64,000 nucleotides of DNA, from the NCBI GenBank assembly GCA_019915015.1, contig JAHBBC010000047.1, positions 1-64,000 of the forward strand. The letters are read 5' to 3'. The stretch comes from Auriscalpium vulgare. Taxonomy: Eukaryota > Basidiomycota > Agaricomycetes > Russulales > Auriscalpiaceae. The stretch's first letter is position 1; each line of letters opens with the position of its first letter. Both the position numbers and the translations under genes were made by a program. Positions 44,501 through 53,462 of this stretch are shown in pieces. The notes beneath the pieces are model-generated. The model did not search any database. It worked only from the letters and a program-made list of their open reading frames with translations, and had not been told where the DNA came from.

Positions 44501-47500
44501 TGTTAGAGATGAAACAAGGTGAGGCTTGGCTCAATACAGTCACCCCATTGGTATCGTTCTTAATGCGTTGTAATACAGATGTGACAAGTCTGCTTTCTGG
44601 TACAGCTATCAAGTCTAGTATTGCATATATTACTGATTATATCACAAAAACTCCATTGCGTACAAGTACAATGCTGGAAGCCATAAAGACTATATTTAAC
44701 AGGAATTCTGAGTTTATCAATGGAGATGCCACAAGAATTGAAAAGGCTAGGAAAATCATTGTAAAAGTAGTAAATGCTTTAACTGTAAAACAAGAAATTG
44801 GGGCTCCAATGTCCGCCATGTACATTCTGGGCCACCCTGACCACTACACAATGTTCAAATTTAAGACTTTCTATTGGAAGTCTTTCATCAATCAAGTAAA
44901 AACCTACTGGTCATTTTCAGACATAGATGAAGAGAAAGATGACCGTGTAGTTCTAAACAGAGCGGAAGATACAGTCATTGCCCTGTCACCTATTTCAGAT
45001 TACATTTACCGACCTATGGAGTTTGAGTCATGGTGTCTATATGACTGGATGTCTAGAGCACATAAAGTAAGAATGTCAAGTCTGCAAGCAAAGAATAGTA
45101 AAACTGTTACTGCAAAGGACAAGTATAAGAGTGATGATATTAACAGTGACAGTACGGATCCAAATATCACACTAGTGATTGAACAGGATAAAGTTGTGCC
45201 TGGTGAAGATGTTGATGGGGATATTGATATGGTAGATATGACATCTACGCAAGCAACTCTGGTGGATTTTGATGCCGCAATGCCTTTGGCAAATGAAAAT
45301 GAGAATATTACAAATGACATGAACATGAACAATAACAATGATAATCATAATGATAGTGATAGTGAAAACGACAGCGATACCGATGGCGATGAGGAGGAAG
45401 AAGAAGAAGAAGAAGATAGTAGTGACGATGATGATTATGAGTTAGATCTAGATGATATAGATAGTAGTGATGATGACTATGGGGCAAAGAAAAGGAAAAA
45501 GGGCACAAAGAGAAAGACAAAGCCAATTTACAAGTTTTTATATGACCATCCCCAATGGAAAACACACTGTATCAAAGTTTACTCAGATGATAAAGCACAT
45601 GTGCCTTGCCTTGTGGGGGGAACTTTGCCAAGAAAAGACCATGGTAATACTGAGGATTATTATCTAACAATGCTTGCATTATTCTCTCCGTGGCGATCTG
45701 GGGCTGACTTGAAGGCACCAAATGTATCATGGGAAGATGCATTTGCCTCTCATAGCTTCTCATCAAGGCATCATCAAATAATCAGTTTTTGCAACATAAA
45801 ATATGAGTGCAATGATGCTAGACATGACTTTGCAGCAAAAAGAAAAAAAGAGTTAGCAGAGAACCCTGTACATCCTATATTTGGCTACAATACATATGAT
45901 CTTGATACTCAAAATAATGAAGAGCTGGTGGGGACTGACTTGGGCATACCTGATCTGGTGTCTCATCTTGAATCCCAGTGGGATGAGATTGGGCCACAAA
46001 CGGCTAACAAAATGGCTCAGATGGTACAAATTGAGAATGTACTAGAGGCTAGTGGGTGGATGAAACCCACAGATGTGGGATCTGTAGATCCAGAAGCTTT
46101 GCCTGAATTTATTGATGGAAACAGCAATAGTGCATCAGGTTGGAAGAATGTGTTAGCTGATAAAAAGGCAGATGTTTTATCACAAAAGCAAAACCAAGTA
46201 CAAGTGCAGATGACGGGCACAGAGAATAGTGATCAAGAGCCCACTGGGCCTTTCAGAAAGTCTATATCTACTGCAAATAAAGTTCAAGTTGTAGACTATG
46301 CCTATCTCTTCAAATCATTCTTACCTCAACAGAAGAGGGATCAAGATTTAATTGCTGAGACATGTTTACAGTTTACTCTGAATGAAGAGCAAGAACGTGC
46401 TTTCAGTATTATTGCTAACCATTCTGTTGATGATACAGCCTCACAGCTGAAGATGCATGTAGGGGGCATGGCTGGTACAGGGAAATCACAAGTGATAAAA
46501 GCTCTTATTGCGTTCTTTGAAAAACGTGGGCAGTCTTTCCTGTTTTTGATAGTAGCTCCCACAGGGTCTGCTGCTGCTCTCGTCTCTGGATCAACCTACC
46601 ACTCTGTGCTTGGCTTTAGAGGTGGCGGAGAAACATCTGGCAGTGGCGTGAATGAGTCTGCTGGCACAATGACAGCCATTCGAGATCGACTGCGACATGT
46701 AAAATATGTCTTTTTAGATGAGATATCTATGGTTGATTGCGGTGATTTATACAACATCAGTGGCCAGATGAGTACTGCCATGCAAATTGAAGATCAAGCA
46801 TTTGGGGGGAAAAACATGATTTTTGCTGGGGACTTTGCCCAATTACCCCCAATTAATACTAAGGGACCTGCTTTATTCAATCACAAAGTTGGAACTGTTT
46901 TAAGTACAACAAATAGTATACGCGATCAAAAGCATACAATGGGAAAGGCACAGTGGCATCAGACAACAGTTGTGGTATTATTAAGACAGAATATGAGGCA
47001 GAATACTATATCAGAGGAAGATAGTCGCTTTCGCACTGCACTTGAGAATATGCGATATAAAGCTTGTACCTCAGATGATATTTCTTTGCTGAGATCAAGA
47101 GTGGTGGGACCCCAGAATCCTTTGGTTGATGTTTCACACCCTAATTTTAGGCATGTCTCTGTTATTACAGCTTTAAATGCTCAACGTGATCAAATAAATG
47201 CACTGGGCTGTGTCAAATTTGCTCATGATACAAAGCAAAAGCTCACAGACTTTGTATCTGTGGACAAGTGGAAGTCACAGGTGGTGTCCAAACGAAAGAA
47301 GGATAATTTTATGGACCCTCGCAGAGCTTCAGACATTTTGCCAGAGTCACTTCAAGATAAATTACAGCAGTTGCCTCATGCAGCATCTATGCATATTCCT
47401 GGGACTCTGAGGCTTTGCCGCGGCATGCCTGTTCTCATCAAGAAAAATGAGGCAACTGAAGTGTGTGTTACAAATGGTGCAGAAGGAACAGTTGTTGGCT

Positions 47501-49113
47501 GGAAGGCAAACTTGCATAACAATAATAAAAGCACACTGGAGACTGTATTTGTTAAGCTCACAAAGCCCCCAACTGATGTACAGCTCAAAGATTTGCCGTT
47601 GAATGTTGTTCCTGTATCAAAACAGTTGGTGCCAATACAATGCAAAATGCAAAATGACAGCACAGTCTATGTTTCTCGAGAGCAGGTACCTATACTGCCA
47701 AATTTTGCAATGACGGACTATGGCTCACAGGGCCGCACACGACCCTTTAATGTAGTTGATCTCAAAAACTCTAGAACTCATCATTCGGTATACACCTGTC
47801 TGTCAAGAGGCTCCAGCTTACAAGGTACCATAATTTTGCAGATGTGTGATATTTCAAAAATCACAGGTGGCTTGCCTGGATATCTAAGGCAGGAATTTCG
47901 GGAGTTGGAGATATTAGATGAAATCACTCGCTTGCGTTATGTAGGGGAGCTTCCAGAGACTATCAATGCTACTACACGTTCAAGTTTAATAAGGCAGTAT
48001 CAAAGCTGGCGTGGAGCAGGTGTTGTCCCTGACAAGGTCCATCACTCTATCAGGTGGTCAAAATCTAATCCAATGATGATCCCTTCCACAGAAGATGACA
48101 CACCTTGGAGAAAAATTACATCTCATAAGGGAGTGAAAAAGGTCACAAGTATTGACAGTCAAAACAACAAAAAGAGAAAGTTTGATAATATAGACAAAGA
48201 TATGCTCATTCCTGCATTGGGAACAAGCACTCTCAACACAGTAAATGAAGATCAAGGTCCTTTACGACTGACAAAGAGAAGGCGCACTGTGGCAAATACT
48301 GGATCTCAACAAGTTGGCCTGGTGTGGAATGCTAATACTTGGAGCTGTGCATATGACAGTATTCTAACTATACTCTATCAGATATACACAACTCACCAAG
48401 AGCTCTGGATGGAAAGAGCTGCAAATATGAATGCAGTATTCAAAGCCCTTTCAGATAACTGGATCTTGGTTCATCAGCAACACAGTTTGGAAAGCACTCG
48501 AGATAAAATTCAGCTTATGCTGCATACTTCTAATGCTCAATCATTTCCTATGGATGACCATACAGGTACAGATATCTATAGTTTGTGTGAAGAAGTATTT
48601 AAAAGTGAACAATATTTAATGTCAGTAGATGTCAAATGTGCCCATTGTAATATTGTCAATCAGCAGAATGCTGTCAATACCCCCTCTTGGACGTTAAGCA
48701 ATGATGTCCCACAGACCATTGCAGCTGAGCTGAAAAAGAGGTTGACTAGAAGGGCAGGTAACAGATGTGTAACATGTCAGCATATCCTTACTCGATGCGT
48801 GAGATTTCCCAATCCACCCCCTCCATTTCTTGTGGTTATTCTGCCTCATAATGTGGCAGAGTTGAAAATAAAGCATACTATGACAATAGGTGAAGGGGAT
48901 GACAAGTTCACCTATAGACTAAAAGGCATTGTATACCATGGTGATGCACACTTCACTGTACGTCTTGTAACAGACAATGGTACTCTCTGGTATCATGATG
49001 GGATATCTACAGGAAAATCATGCATAGAAGATGGTAAAATATCAGCTATTAATGACATATATTCTTGTAGAGGTAGAAAAGCAAGTGTACTTATATATAG
49101 CAATATCTATTAA
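41596..49113 (+). CDS. Helitron Rep-helicase with C-terminal cysteine-peptidase-like domain
   Basis: One uninterrupted frame of 2,505 codons encoding the rolling-circle transposase. In order: a cysteine-rich N-terminus and DUF6570-like region (residues about 190-500), the Helitron-like N domain with Rep HUH motif HLHMLLW (about 817) and catalytic tyrosines AYITDYITK (about 1,010), an acidic linker (about 1,260-1,310), and a PIF1-type SF1B helicase with Walker A GMAGTGKS (about 1,625), Walker B LDEISMVD, GDFAQLPP and a TDYGSQGRT motif. The last 260 residues hold a UCH/USP-type peptidase-like domain: WSCAYDS (Cys about 2,249), GDAHFTV (His about 2,451) and YHDG, with CxxC pairs between. MATELEQ at 41914 (codon 107) is a better-looking start than the first ATG. 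A+T-rich codon use contrasts with all neighbours. All key residues are intact, suggesting recent activity. Confidence 0.93.
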   Translation: MLNLLSSICFFTTIRPSHSHCIAMIPEYHTRIQFVLQIAQGLLEQWQWPSYTMVFITQWGLSNYWTTLVFMVLTTLLALAAMQYHIFPHQYHFVNTELIGGGVSLWMATELEQYNNAAVEDFPIGSKFRFAGHGIRPTDISESDLLEVHMPIAKLTKQSRKELLDICLTHDIKVHREDDLASLRTAIESHQCNSCAACLCASTYFRYCGGPRLSNTIKSQLHRAKVKKQSQHTSKNKKGQKEDTNVFPPQPASKSLQEKIIRDYCKDIQFDMIKEEGCKICGILTLSKTLIPWRDIESNVDLSLLTSDSPTISRETRTCDMDPICPLTEPLFAPNCDMVCRNCVRDLRKNKLPLHALANGNWIGPIPPELQGLSFVEKLLIGRVSHNACIVKVHTSGHYKMRANTVMYQIPMPKVYHVLPPKKEELDEVIAFIYIGPVKPTEKEYRRTPMLVRRNKVAKALEWLKLNHYDYADLAISYENLEDYPEDMPPVIVDYRQPPLESDSENLAVQQDEDNDGTTEGQCPFVVHTLTGEQLDKKSGKERKVLAMKYLKQGQKVLGIGHAEAAESIWGNPQLYPSAFPWLFPYGLGGLSNTNGLRVVSDTARKRAMLMYYDKRFQLEPLFPLIALNHSQIMKSSTGGYLLASKTNFPQIADRIMNIKPEVLDTLISRLEEDDRSRPQTDEEKQVYQMINDLDHVAHHVQGSATNKKFMRNEIWSLIIWLGAPSWFITFSPTDIKHPIALYFADADVHIYPKVLTHSERYRLIANNPIAGARFFKVMVELFIKHVLGVGSGHPGLYGKTSGYYGTVEQQGRLTLHLHMLLWIQSALSPQQIKERIMENDSAFQKALVEYLESTHQGEFVDNSMQQVVDMMDKKAFNDHTRADPTMTVPEAPPPSCKEHITTDTVNCIACSSSKSWWTSFKDTVNEILFRSNRHTCHAGCRNRRYPSCKSRFPREVHAETLIDIDKGLLEMKQGEAWLNTVTPLVSFLMRCNTDVTSLLSGTAIKSSIAYITDYITKTPLRTSTMLEAIKTIFNRNSEFINGDATRIEKARKIIVKVVNALTVKQEIGAPMSAMYILGHPDHYTMFKFKTFYWKSFINQVKTYWSFSDIDEEKDDRVVLNRAEDTVIALSPISDYIYRPMEFESWCLYDWMSRAHKVRMSSLQAKNSKTVTAKDKYKSDDINSDSTDPNITLVIEQDKVVPGEDVDGDIDMVDMTSTQATLVDFDAAMPLANENENITNDMNMNNNNDNHNDSDSENDSDTDGDEEEEEEEEDSSDDDDYELDLDDIDSSDDDYGAKKRKKGTKRKTKPIYKFLYDHPQWKTHCIKVYSDDKAHVPCLVGGTLPRKDHGNTEDYYLTMLALFSPWRSGADLKAPNVSWEDAFASHSFSSRHHQIISFCNIKYECNDARHDFAAKRKKELAENPVHPIFGYNTYDLDTQNNEELVGTDLGIPDLVSHLESQWDEIGPQTANKMAQMVQIENVLEASGWMKPTDVGSVDPEALPEFIDGNSNSASGWKNVLADKKADVLSQKQNQVQVQMTGTENSDQEPTGPFRKSISTANKVQVVDYAYLFKSFLPQQKRDQDLIAETCLQFTLNEEQERAFSIIANHSVDDTASQLKMHVGGMAGTGKSQVIKALIAFFEKRGQSFLFLIVAPTGSAAALVSGSTYHSVLGFRGGGETSGSGVNESAGTMTAIRDRLRHVKYVFLDEISMVDCGDLYNISGQMSTAMQIEDQAFGGKNMIFAGDFAQLPPINTKGPALFNHKVGTVLSTTNSIRDQKHTMGKAQWHQTTVVVLLRQNMRQNTISEEDSRFRTALENMRYKACTSDDISLLRSRVVGPQNPLVDVSHPNFRHVSVITALNAQRDQINALGCVKFAHDTKQKLTDFVSVDKWKSQVVSKRKKDNFMDPRRASDILPESLQDKLQQLPHAASMHIPGTLRLCRGMPVLIKKNEATEVCVTNGAEGTVVGWKANLHNNNKSTLETVFVKLTKPPTDVQLKDLPLNVVPVSKQLVPIQCKMQNDSTVYVSREQVPILPNFAMTDYGSQGRTRPFNVVDLKNSRTHHSVYTCLSRGSSLQGTIILQMCDISKITGGLPGYLRQEFRELEILDEITRLRYVGELPETINATTRSSLIRQYQSWRGAGVVPDKVHHSIRWSKSNPMMIPSTEDDTPWRKITSHKGVKKVTSIDSQNNKKRKFDNIDKDMLIPALGTSTLNTVNEDQGPLRLTKRRRTVANTGSQQVGLVWNANTWSCAYDSILTILYQIYTTHQELWMERAANMNAVFKALSDNWILVHQQHSLESTRDKIQLMLHTSNAQSFPMDDHTGTDIYSLCEEVFKSEQYLMSVDVKCAHCNIVNQQNAVNTPSWTLSNDVPQTIAAELKKRLTRRAGNRCVTCQHILTRCVRFPNPPPPFLVVILPHNVAELKIKHTMTIGEGDDKFTYRLKGIVYHGDAHFTVRLVTDNGTLWYHDGISTGKSCIEDGKISAINDIYSCRGRKASVLIYSNIY

Positions 49114-49116
49114 CAT

Positions 49117-49199
49117 AAAAATATCCATTGAACCTTATAGAATCCAACCCTGGGCAGGGAATCGTCTTGCCGTGCTATGCACCGGCCCACTCCCAGCAA
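49117..49199. other. Candidate Helitron 3' end region
   Basis: Downstream of the stop, GC content rises again. A short hairpin (CCCACT ... AGTGGG) spans about 49,187-49,205, close to where a Helitron 3' hairpin is expected, and falls exactly at the edge of an LTR fragment. The canonical CTRR terminus cannot be placed confidently. Confidence 0.3.
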
Positions 49200-49460
49200 G
49201 TGGGTAGCTTGCGCCGCCCACAGGTTGATTGGGTTGCTACATCTCGCGCAGCTCCCTAAGTAGTGTCTCTACCTACGTCGCTAAGCCCTCCCGATCTAGC
49301 CCGTTCCGGTGATCCGTTCCGTTGCCAGTCCCGGTTGCTCCTGGGTCGCCAGACCACGTTCCCATCACCCACGCTCCCGCGACCCTGCGCATCGCATGCT
49401 GCTTCCCCGTCTCGCGACGTCTCACTACACGCTTGCCCGCGGCCTGAACCTATCACCGCG
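49200..49460 (-). repeat. LTR fragment, same family as the gypsy LTR at 53.2-53.46 kb
   Basis: This segment matches 53205-53462 in inverse orientation over about 258 bases with roughly nine differences by eye. Homology stops abruptly at both ends. It is therefore the terminal part (R-U5 side) of an LTR from a second, otherwise missing copy of the Ty3/gypsy element at 53-58.5 kb. Confidence 0.85.
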
Positions 49461-50094
49461 CGATGCTGTGACGAGTGACATCACCGTCAACTGTGATGCC
49501 GGCAGCACGCAGGACAGTGTGCGCCGTCTGCGTGATTTTTGCTTGGGGTAAGTATTCCGAGGCTGCTAAGCTCACGAATCATGACACGCGCGGAGTGCGC
49601 AATCATCCCACCCTTCTCCTTGAAGCGGAATGCGCGCTCGAAAGGGTGGTCACGGGTCCTCTCGCGCCGGTGAAGTTCTCGAGCACGCGAGATTTGCCCA
49701 ATTTGAGGCCATCTGCAAACCTACCCCTCTCTAATTGATGTCTTACAGGTATCTAACCCTCACCCCAAATGAAAATGTTGGAGCCTGAGTCTGAAATTTT
49801 GTGTGCACCTAGCCCCCAGTGAGGGCATTCCAAAAACATAATTTGAAGCCAATCCGTCTGTAGAACAAGGAGTAATTGCCTTTACAAAGCTATCCCTAGA
49901 GATTATGGATAATGTTACATGACAAGTCACATGTGACCTATCTGTCACCTCCCCACTCCTGTAGCGCACTAGTAACCAAGAGTACATAGATTGCCAATGA
50001 GAATACAAAGTAAACATGCATTCTGAGCTCAAGATACCATATTCACATGAAATGATCATACTGACAACCCCAACTTGAAGTACCACTCAACACC
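49461..50094. other. Spacer, nothing recognised
   Basis: Moderately A+T-rich towards 50 kb. It contains the presumed 3' flank of the dioxygenase gene on the minus strand. No gene or repeat recognised. Confidence 0.35.
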
Positions 50095-51628
50095 TTACCT
50101 TCCCTCGCGCAAGGCTTTCAAATCCTCCTGAAGCTCCTCCCTCTTTGAAAAGAACTCCACTGATCGCTCCCACCGCCACTCGAGCTCGTCATCGAGACGC
50201 TCCTTCAGGTCAGGGTCCTCCTCAAGAAGGGCCTCCTCCGTACGCTGGCCATACGCGTGCCAGCGCACCAGGTCGCCTGCACACCATTGGGTCAAGGACT
50301 GTCGCGTTTCATCGGCTTGTATTGGTGTGTTGCTGTGTGTCAAAAGGGCCGATGGAAGAAGGATTGTGGAGCCCGGTGGGAACTCAATGATGAGCTTCAA
50401 CTCCCACAGAATCAGATGTCCTCCCTTTGTGTAATCGTAGTTTCCGAAGGGCGTCACGGCGCACCACCCCCATGGTACGTTCTTCGAATCGCGGTGGGGG
50501 GTGGTCAGTGCACGGGGGCCAAAGTTGAATGTCGCCACAGGGAAGACGCTCCGTGGGAACGGCTTCTCAAGTAGCGGGTCGCGCTCATGGACGTCTTCCA
50601 CAACCTCATCGACCTGCTTGAAGACGCGCGGTGCGTTCAGCGATGTTGCACCTAGGAGAGTAGTGTCAATTTTTGTACCTATCTCAGCATCGCGGGAGGC
50701 AGGACTGGCAGCATGTACTGCTCTGGAATCCTGCCACGCGTTTCAACCCGCGGTGCCGGAGGAGGCGTGCCCTCGCCATCTGGTGGTCCTCACTTCCTTT
50801 CGCGACGTTATATGGTTTCTGTGTCGTCCAGTCATGGATGAGCATCGTGCTTTTGACTCAAAGCAAAGGAGCACGCACCTTCGGCCCTCCGCCGAACGTA
50901 AAGCCCGCATGCATTATAGGGTAGTTGCCGCGTTGATGTTTGAGGTGGCGAGGCTTGAAGTCAGCGATCTCCGCAACCTCGTCATACTCCTGGCTGATAT
51001 CATTCACCATCCCTGGCCACGACTTGTCATTGGGTGGGCGGCCTGCCATTTGTACGATTACCCGATCTTCGCGGTCCACCACCGAGTGACTGTCGCTATA
51101 CATCGCGTGCGCGTCAGGCTGGCTCCAACTACAGTAAAGCATGCGTGGCACTTACATCCCGTTCCAACGCTTGATCTCGAAGCCATGGTTTGAAACCAGC
51201 TCGTCCGGAGGAACAAGCTCGTTGAGGTACGCAGCCGCGAGCTCGTCGAGATCCGAAGAGCCCGTCCAGCTACCGCTGGTGACCTTGAAGTCGGTGGTCG
51301 TCACTGGGACCACATGCACAGCTGACTTGGCGCGAGCATCGGCCATGAACTCAGTGGGCAGCGGTAGGCCTGATTCCGTCTCGAGCCGAGCCTCCTTGCG
51401 ATCGGTGCGCCGCTTCCTCTTCTTCCTGGCCTTCTGGGGGTGCTCACCGGATTCCGAGCCCGAGTTGCCACCCCGCTCTGCCCTCCGCGCGTCTTCGAGC
51501 CTCTGATTTTCACGAGCGAGAGCTCGCGCCGCAAGCCGGGCATCGTCCTGCGACCCGCCAGCTGAATCCGATGCCCCATCGCGCCGCGCCCTAGTCGGAG
51601 CCTCATCTCCTTCTTCTGTTGGGTCCAC
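50095..51628 (-). CDS. 2OG-Fe(II) dioxygenase-fold protein, fungal TET/JBP-related group
   Basis: Read on the minus strand: a first exon starting MDPTEEGDE at 51628 with a basic, low-complexity N-terminus (KARKKRKRR, a probable nuclear signal) leading to GFEIKRWNG; a second exon about 51,140-50,860 with RVIVQMAGRPPNDKSWP and RHLKHQRGNYP; and a last exon from about 50,650 to TAA at 50095. The last exon holds the catalytic beta-helix: PHRDSKN (HxD), GWCAVTPFGNYD, GGHLILWELKLIIEFPPGST, a distal His in LLTHSNTPI and an Arg in RQSLTQW. This HxD...H...R layout and the FPPGST block place it in the prolyl-hydroxylase/TET-JBP-like superfamily expanded in Agaricomycetes. All presumed iron ligands are present. 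Substrate is unknown; oxidation of a methylated base is the leading hypothesis. Confidence 0.63.
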
Positions 51629-52366
51629 ATCGTCTTGCGCACCGCCGCCACGTAGCCTTGCGAGGGACGCTGCTATCGCCGCCGCCAGGTCGAAGTCAGC
51701 GGCGGAGTACCCCGAATAGTATGCCTTCGTAGCCCGCGTCTTTCAGGGATGGCTCAGCACAGCGCAAGGTGCAATGGCGATCGTCGACTGACCGTCCGTT
51801 TCTCACCCATGGCGTTCTATTCCTTTGAGCCAAGCTGCCAGCTCTCGTCCCAGCGCTCGCTGCGATGACACCGTCATCAGCTGTGCCCCGACCGCCATGC
51901 TGAAAGGAGCAGCAGACGAACCTGGGCGCCGCGATTTCCCCTGCCTTCACTCGCTCGTTCGAAGGCCACGCTGGCGTGGAACGTGGCAGTACTGTGGCGC
52001 CTGATGTTTTACTTGTACTTGAAGTGCGCGGATGTGGCGCGCCTGGCCCGGTGGTAGGACGCCGGTCAGGTTCCCTGGGCACAACGCGACGGATGAGGTG
52101 CGCACCTAAGCCCCGCACGGTATCTGACAGCCTGCGGCAGCGGAGAGAAAGGGTCAGACGCGCGCAGCAAGCTAGCAGAATGATGCGGCGAACCTTAGCG
52201 CCGCAGGCGGACGGTCTTGACGGCCTTGCAGCAGGCCAAGCGCACAGCGCAGACACAGCGCAGACTGTGGCCTGCGTGCGGTGAGGTCGTTCCTGCTGTA
52301 ACTTGCGTCAGCTGTGTGCTCAATCCACTGGGAGTCGAATAATTGGGCAAGAGGCCGGCCCTGCCA
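51629..52366. other. GC-rich spacer, nothing recognised
   Basis: Possible promoter of the minus-strand dioxygenase gene at its low end; a short Arg/Ala-rich upstream coding extension of that gene to about 51,720 is possible. Nothing else is supported. Confidence 0.35.
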
Positions 52367-52640
52367 TTGTGCGCCCGGCGCGTCGTCGGGACGCGTCTGC
52401 GCAGCCAGGAGACGCCTGGTTTGGCGTCATACCAGGCTACGCAGGTGCATCTCGACGGCGCGCAAGTGTGGGGCGCGTCGAGCCGGCGCGCGCGGTCAGC
52501 AGAAGCCCGCGGGGCAGAAAAGGCGCTGCGGACGCGCCCTGCGCCCGGCGTGTCGTCGGGACGCGTCTGCGCAGCCAGGAGACGCCTGGTTTGGCGTCAT
52601 GCAGGGCTACGCAGGCGCGTCGAGACGGCACCCGGCGAGC
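52367..52640. repeat. Direct repeat of about 95 bp
   Basis: The segment starting GCGCCCGGCGCGTCGTCGGG at about 52,370 recurs at about 52,545 with few changes, both containing GACGCGTCTGCGCAGCCAGG and CTGGTTTGGCGTCAT. The two copies are about 175 bases apart. They lie upstream of the gypsy LTR and may be U3 repeats or unrelated local duplication. Confidence 0.75.
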
Positions 52641-52990
52641 GCGACGCGAAGACACGACGTGGCAAGTGGTGAAGGCTCGACCATAAAAAGATGCTCACTG
52701 GCAGGTGGATGTTTCGAGCACACAGCGCACGGGCTAAGGGTTGCAGTACAGCGTTCAGTAGCGTTCAGAAGCCTGAAAGAAACTCGTAGGTCAGCCAGCG
52801 TGTCAGGAGCAGAGTGCGGCGGCCGAGAGACGCCAGGAACGACGTCATGCAAGGCCGAGATCGTACTTGCCTTGTAGACGAGCTTGCCAGCGAGTTGCTG
52901 GCCAAGTTTTGTGGGAATGGCAGGACGACAGAGAAGAGACCGTGTAAGAGGGAGTCGTGTGGAGGCGACCGTCAAAAAAATGGGGATGGG

Positions 52991-53000
52991 TGTATAAGGA
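52991..53000 (+). promoter_or_regulatory. TATA-like box in presumed gypsy U3
   Basis: GTATAAGG occurs about 215 bases upstream of the conserved LTR segment and on the same strand as the gag frame. It is a reasonable TATA element for LTR-driven transcription; the LTR 5' limit is not known. Confidence 0.3.
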
Positions 53001-53204
53001 CGAGCGCTAGAAATGAGTCGGCAGCGGGGTTCTCTGTCAAATTCTCAAAGATCTGCGAGGAAGCGTCACGCGTCAGGGCGATCGTCGTTGCCAGGTTGCC
53101 AATAGGACTGATTGGTCCACTCTGGTTCTCCGCTGAACCGCGCAGCGCTGCGTGTCAAGACAGTACTGGGAGGTATGCGCTGCGATGCGAGACACGGGCG
53201 AGCG

Positions 53205-53462
53205 CTGATAGGTTCAGGCCGCGGGCAAGCGTGTAGCGAGACGTCGCGAGACGGGGAAGCAGCATGCGAGGCGCAGGGTCGCGGGAGCGGGGGTGATGGG
53301 AACGTGGTCCGGCGACCCAGGAGCAACCGGGACTGGCGACGGAACGGATCACCGGAACGGGCTAGATCGGGAGGGCTTAGCGACGTAGGTAGAGCCACTA
53401 CTTAGGGAGCTGCGCGAGACGTAGCAACCCAATCAACCTGTGGGCGGCGCAAGCCACCCACA
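53205..53462 (+). repeat. Ty3/gypsy 5' LTR, conserved terminal part
   Basis: Homologous in inverse orientation to 49200-49460, which marks it as a dispersed LTR. It ends CCACCCACA at 53462, giving the expected CA terminus, about 490 bases before the gag start. The LTR probably extends upstream past the TATA-like box near 52,991. The matching 3' LTR is absent because the element is truncated at about 58.54 kb. Confidence 0.7.

Noticed and set aside
49141..49205. tRNA-like sequence with short hairpins
   Set aside because: No D-arm/T-arm consensus (no GTTCRANNC box B); more simply explained as Helitron end plus LTR edge.
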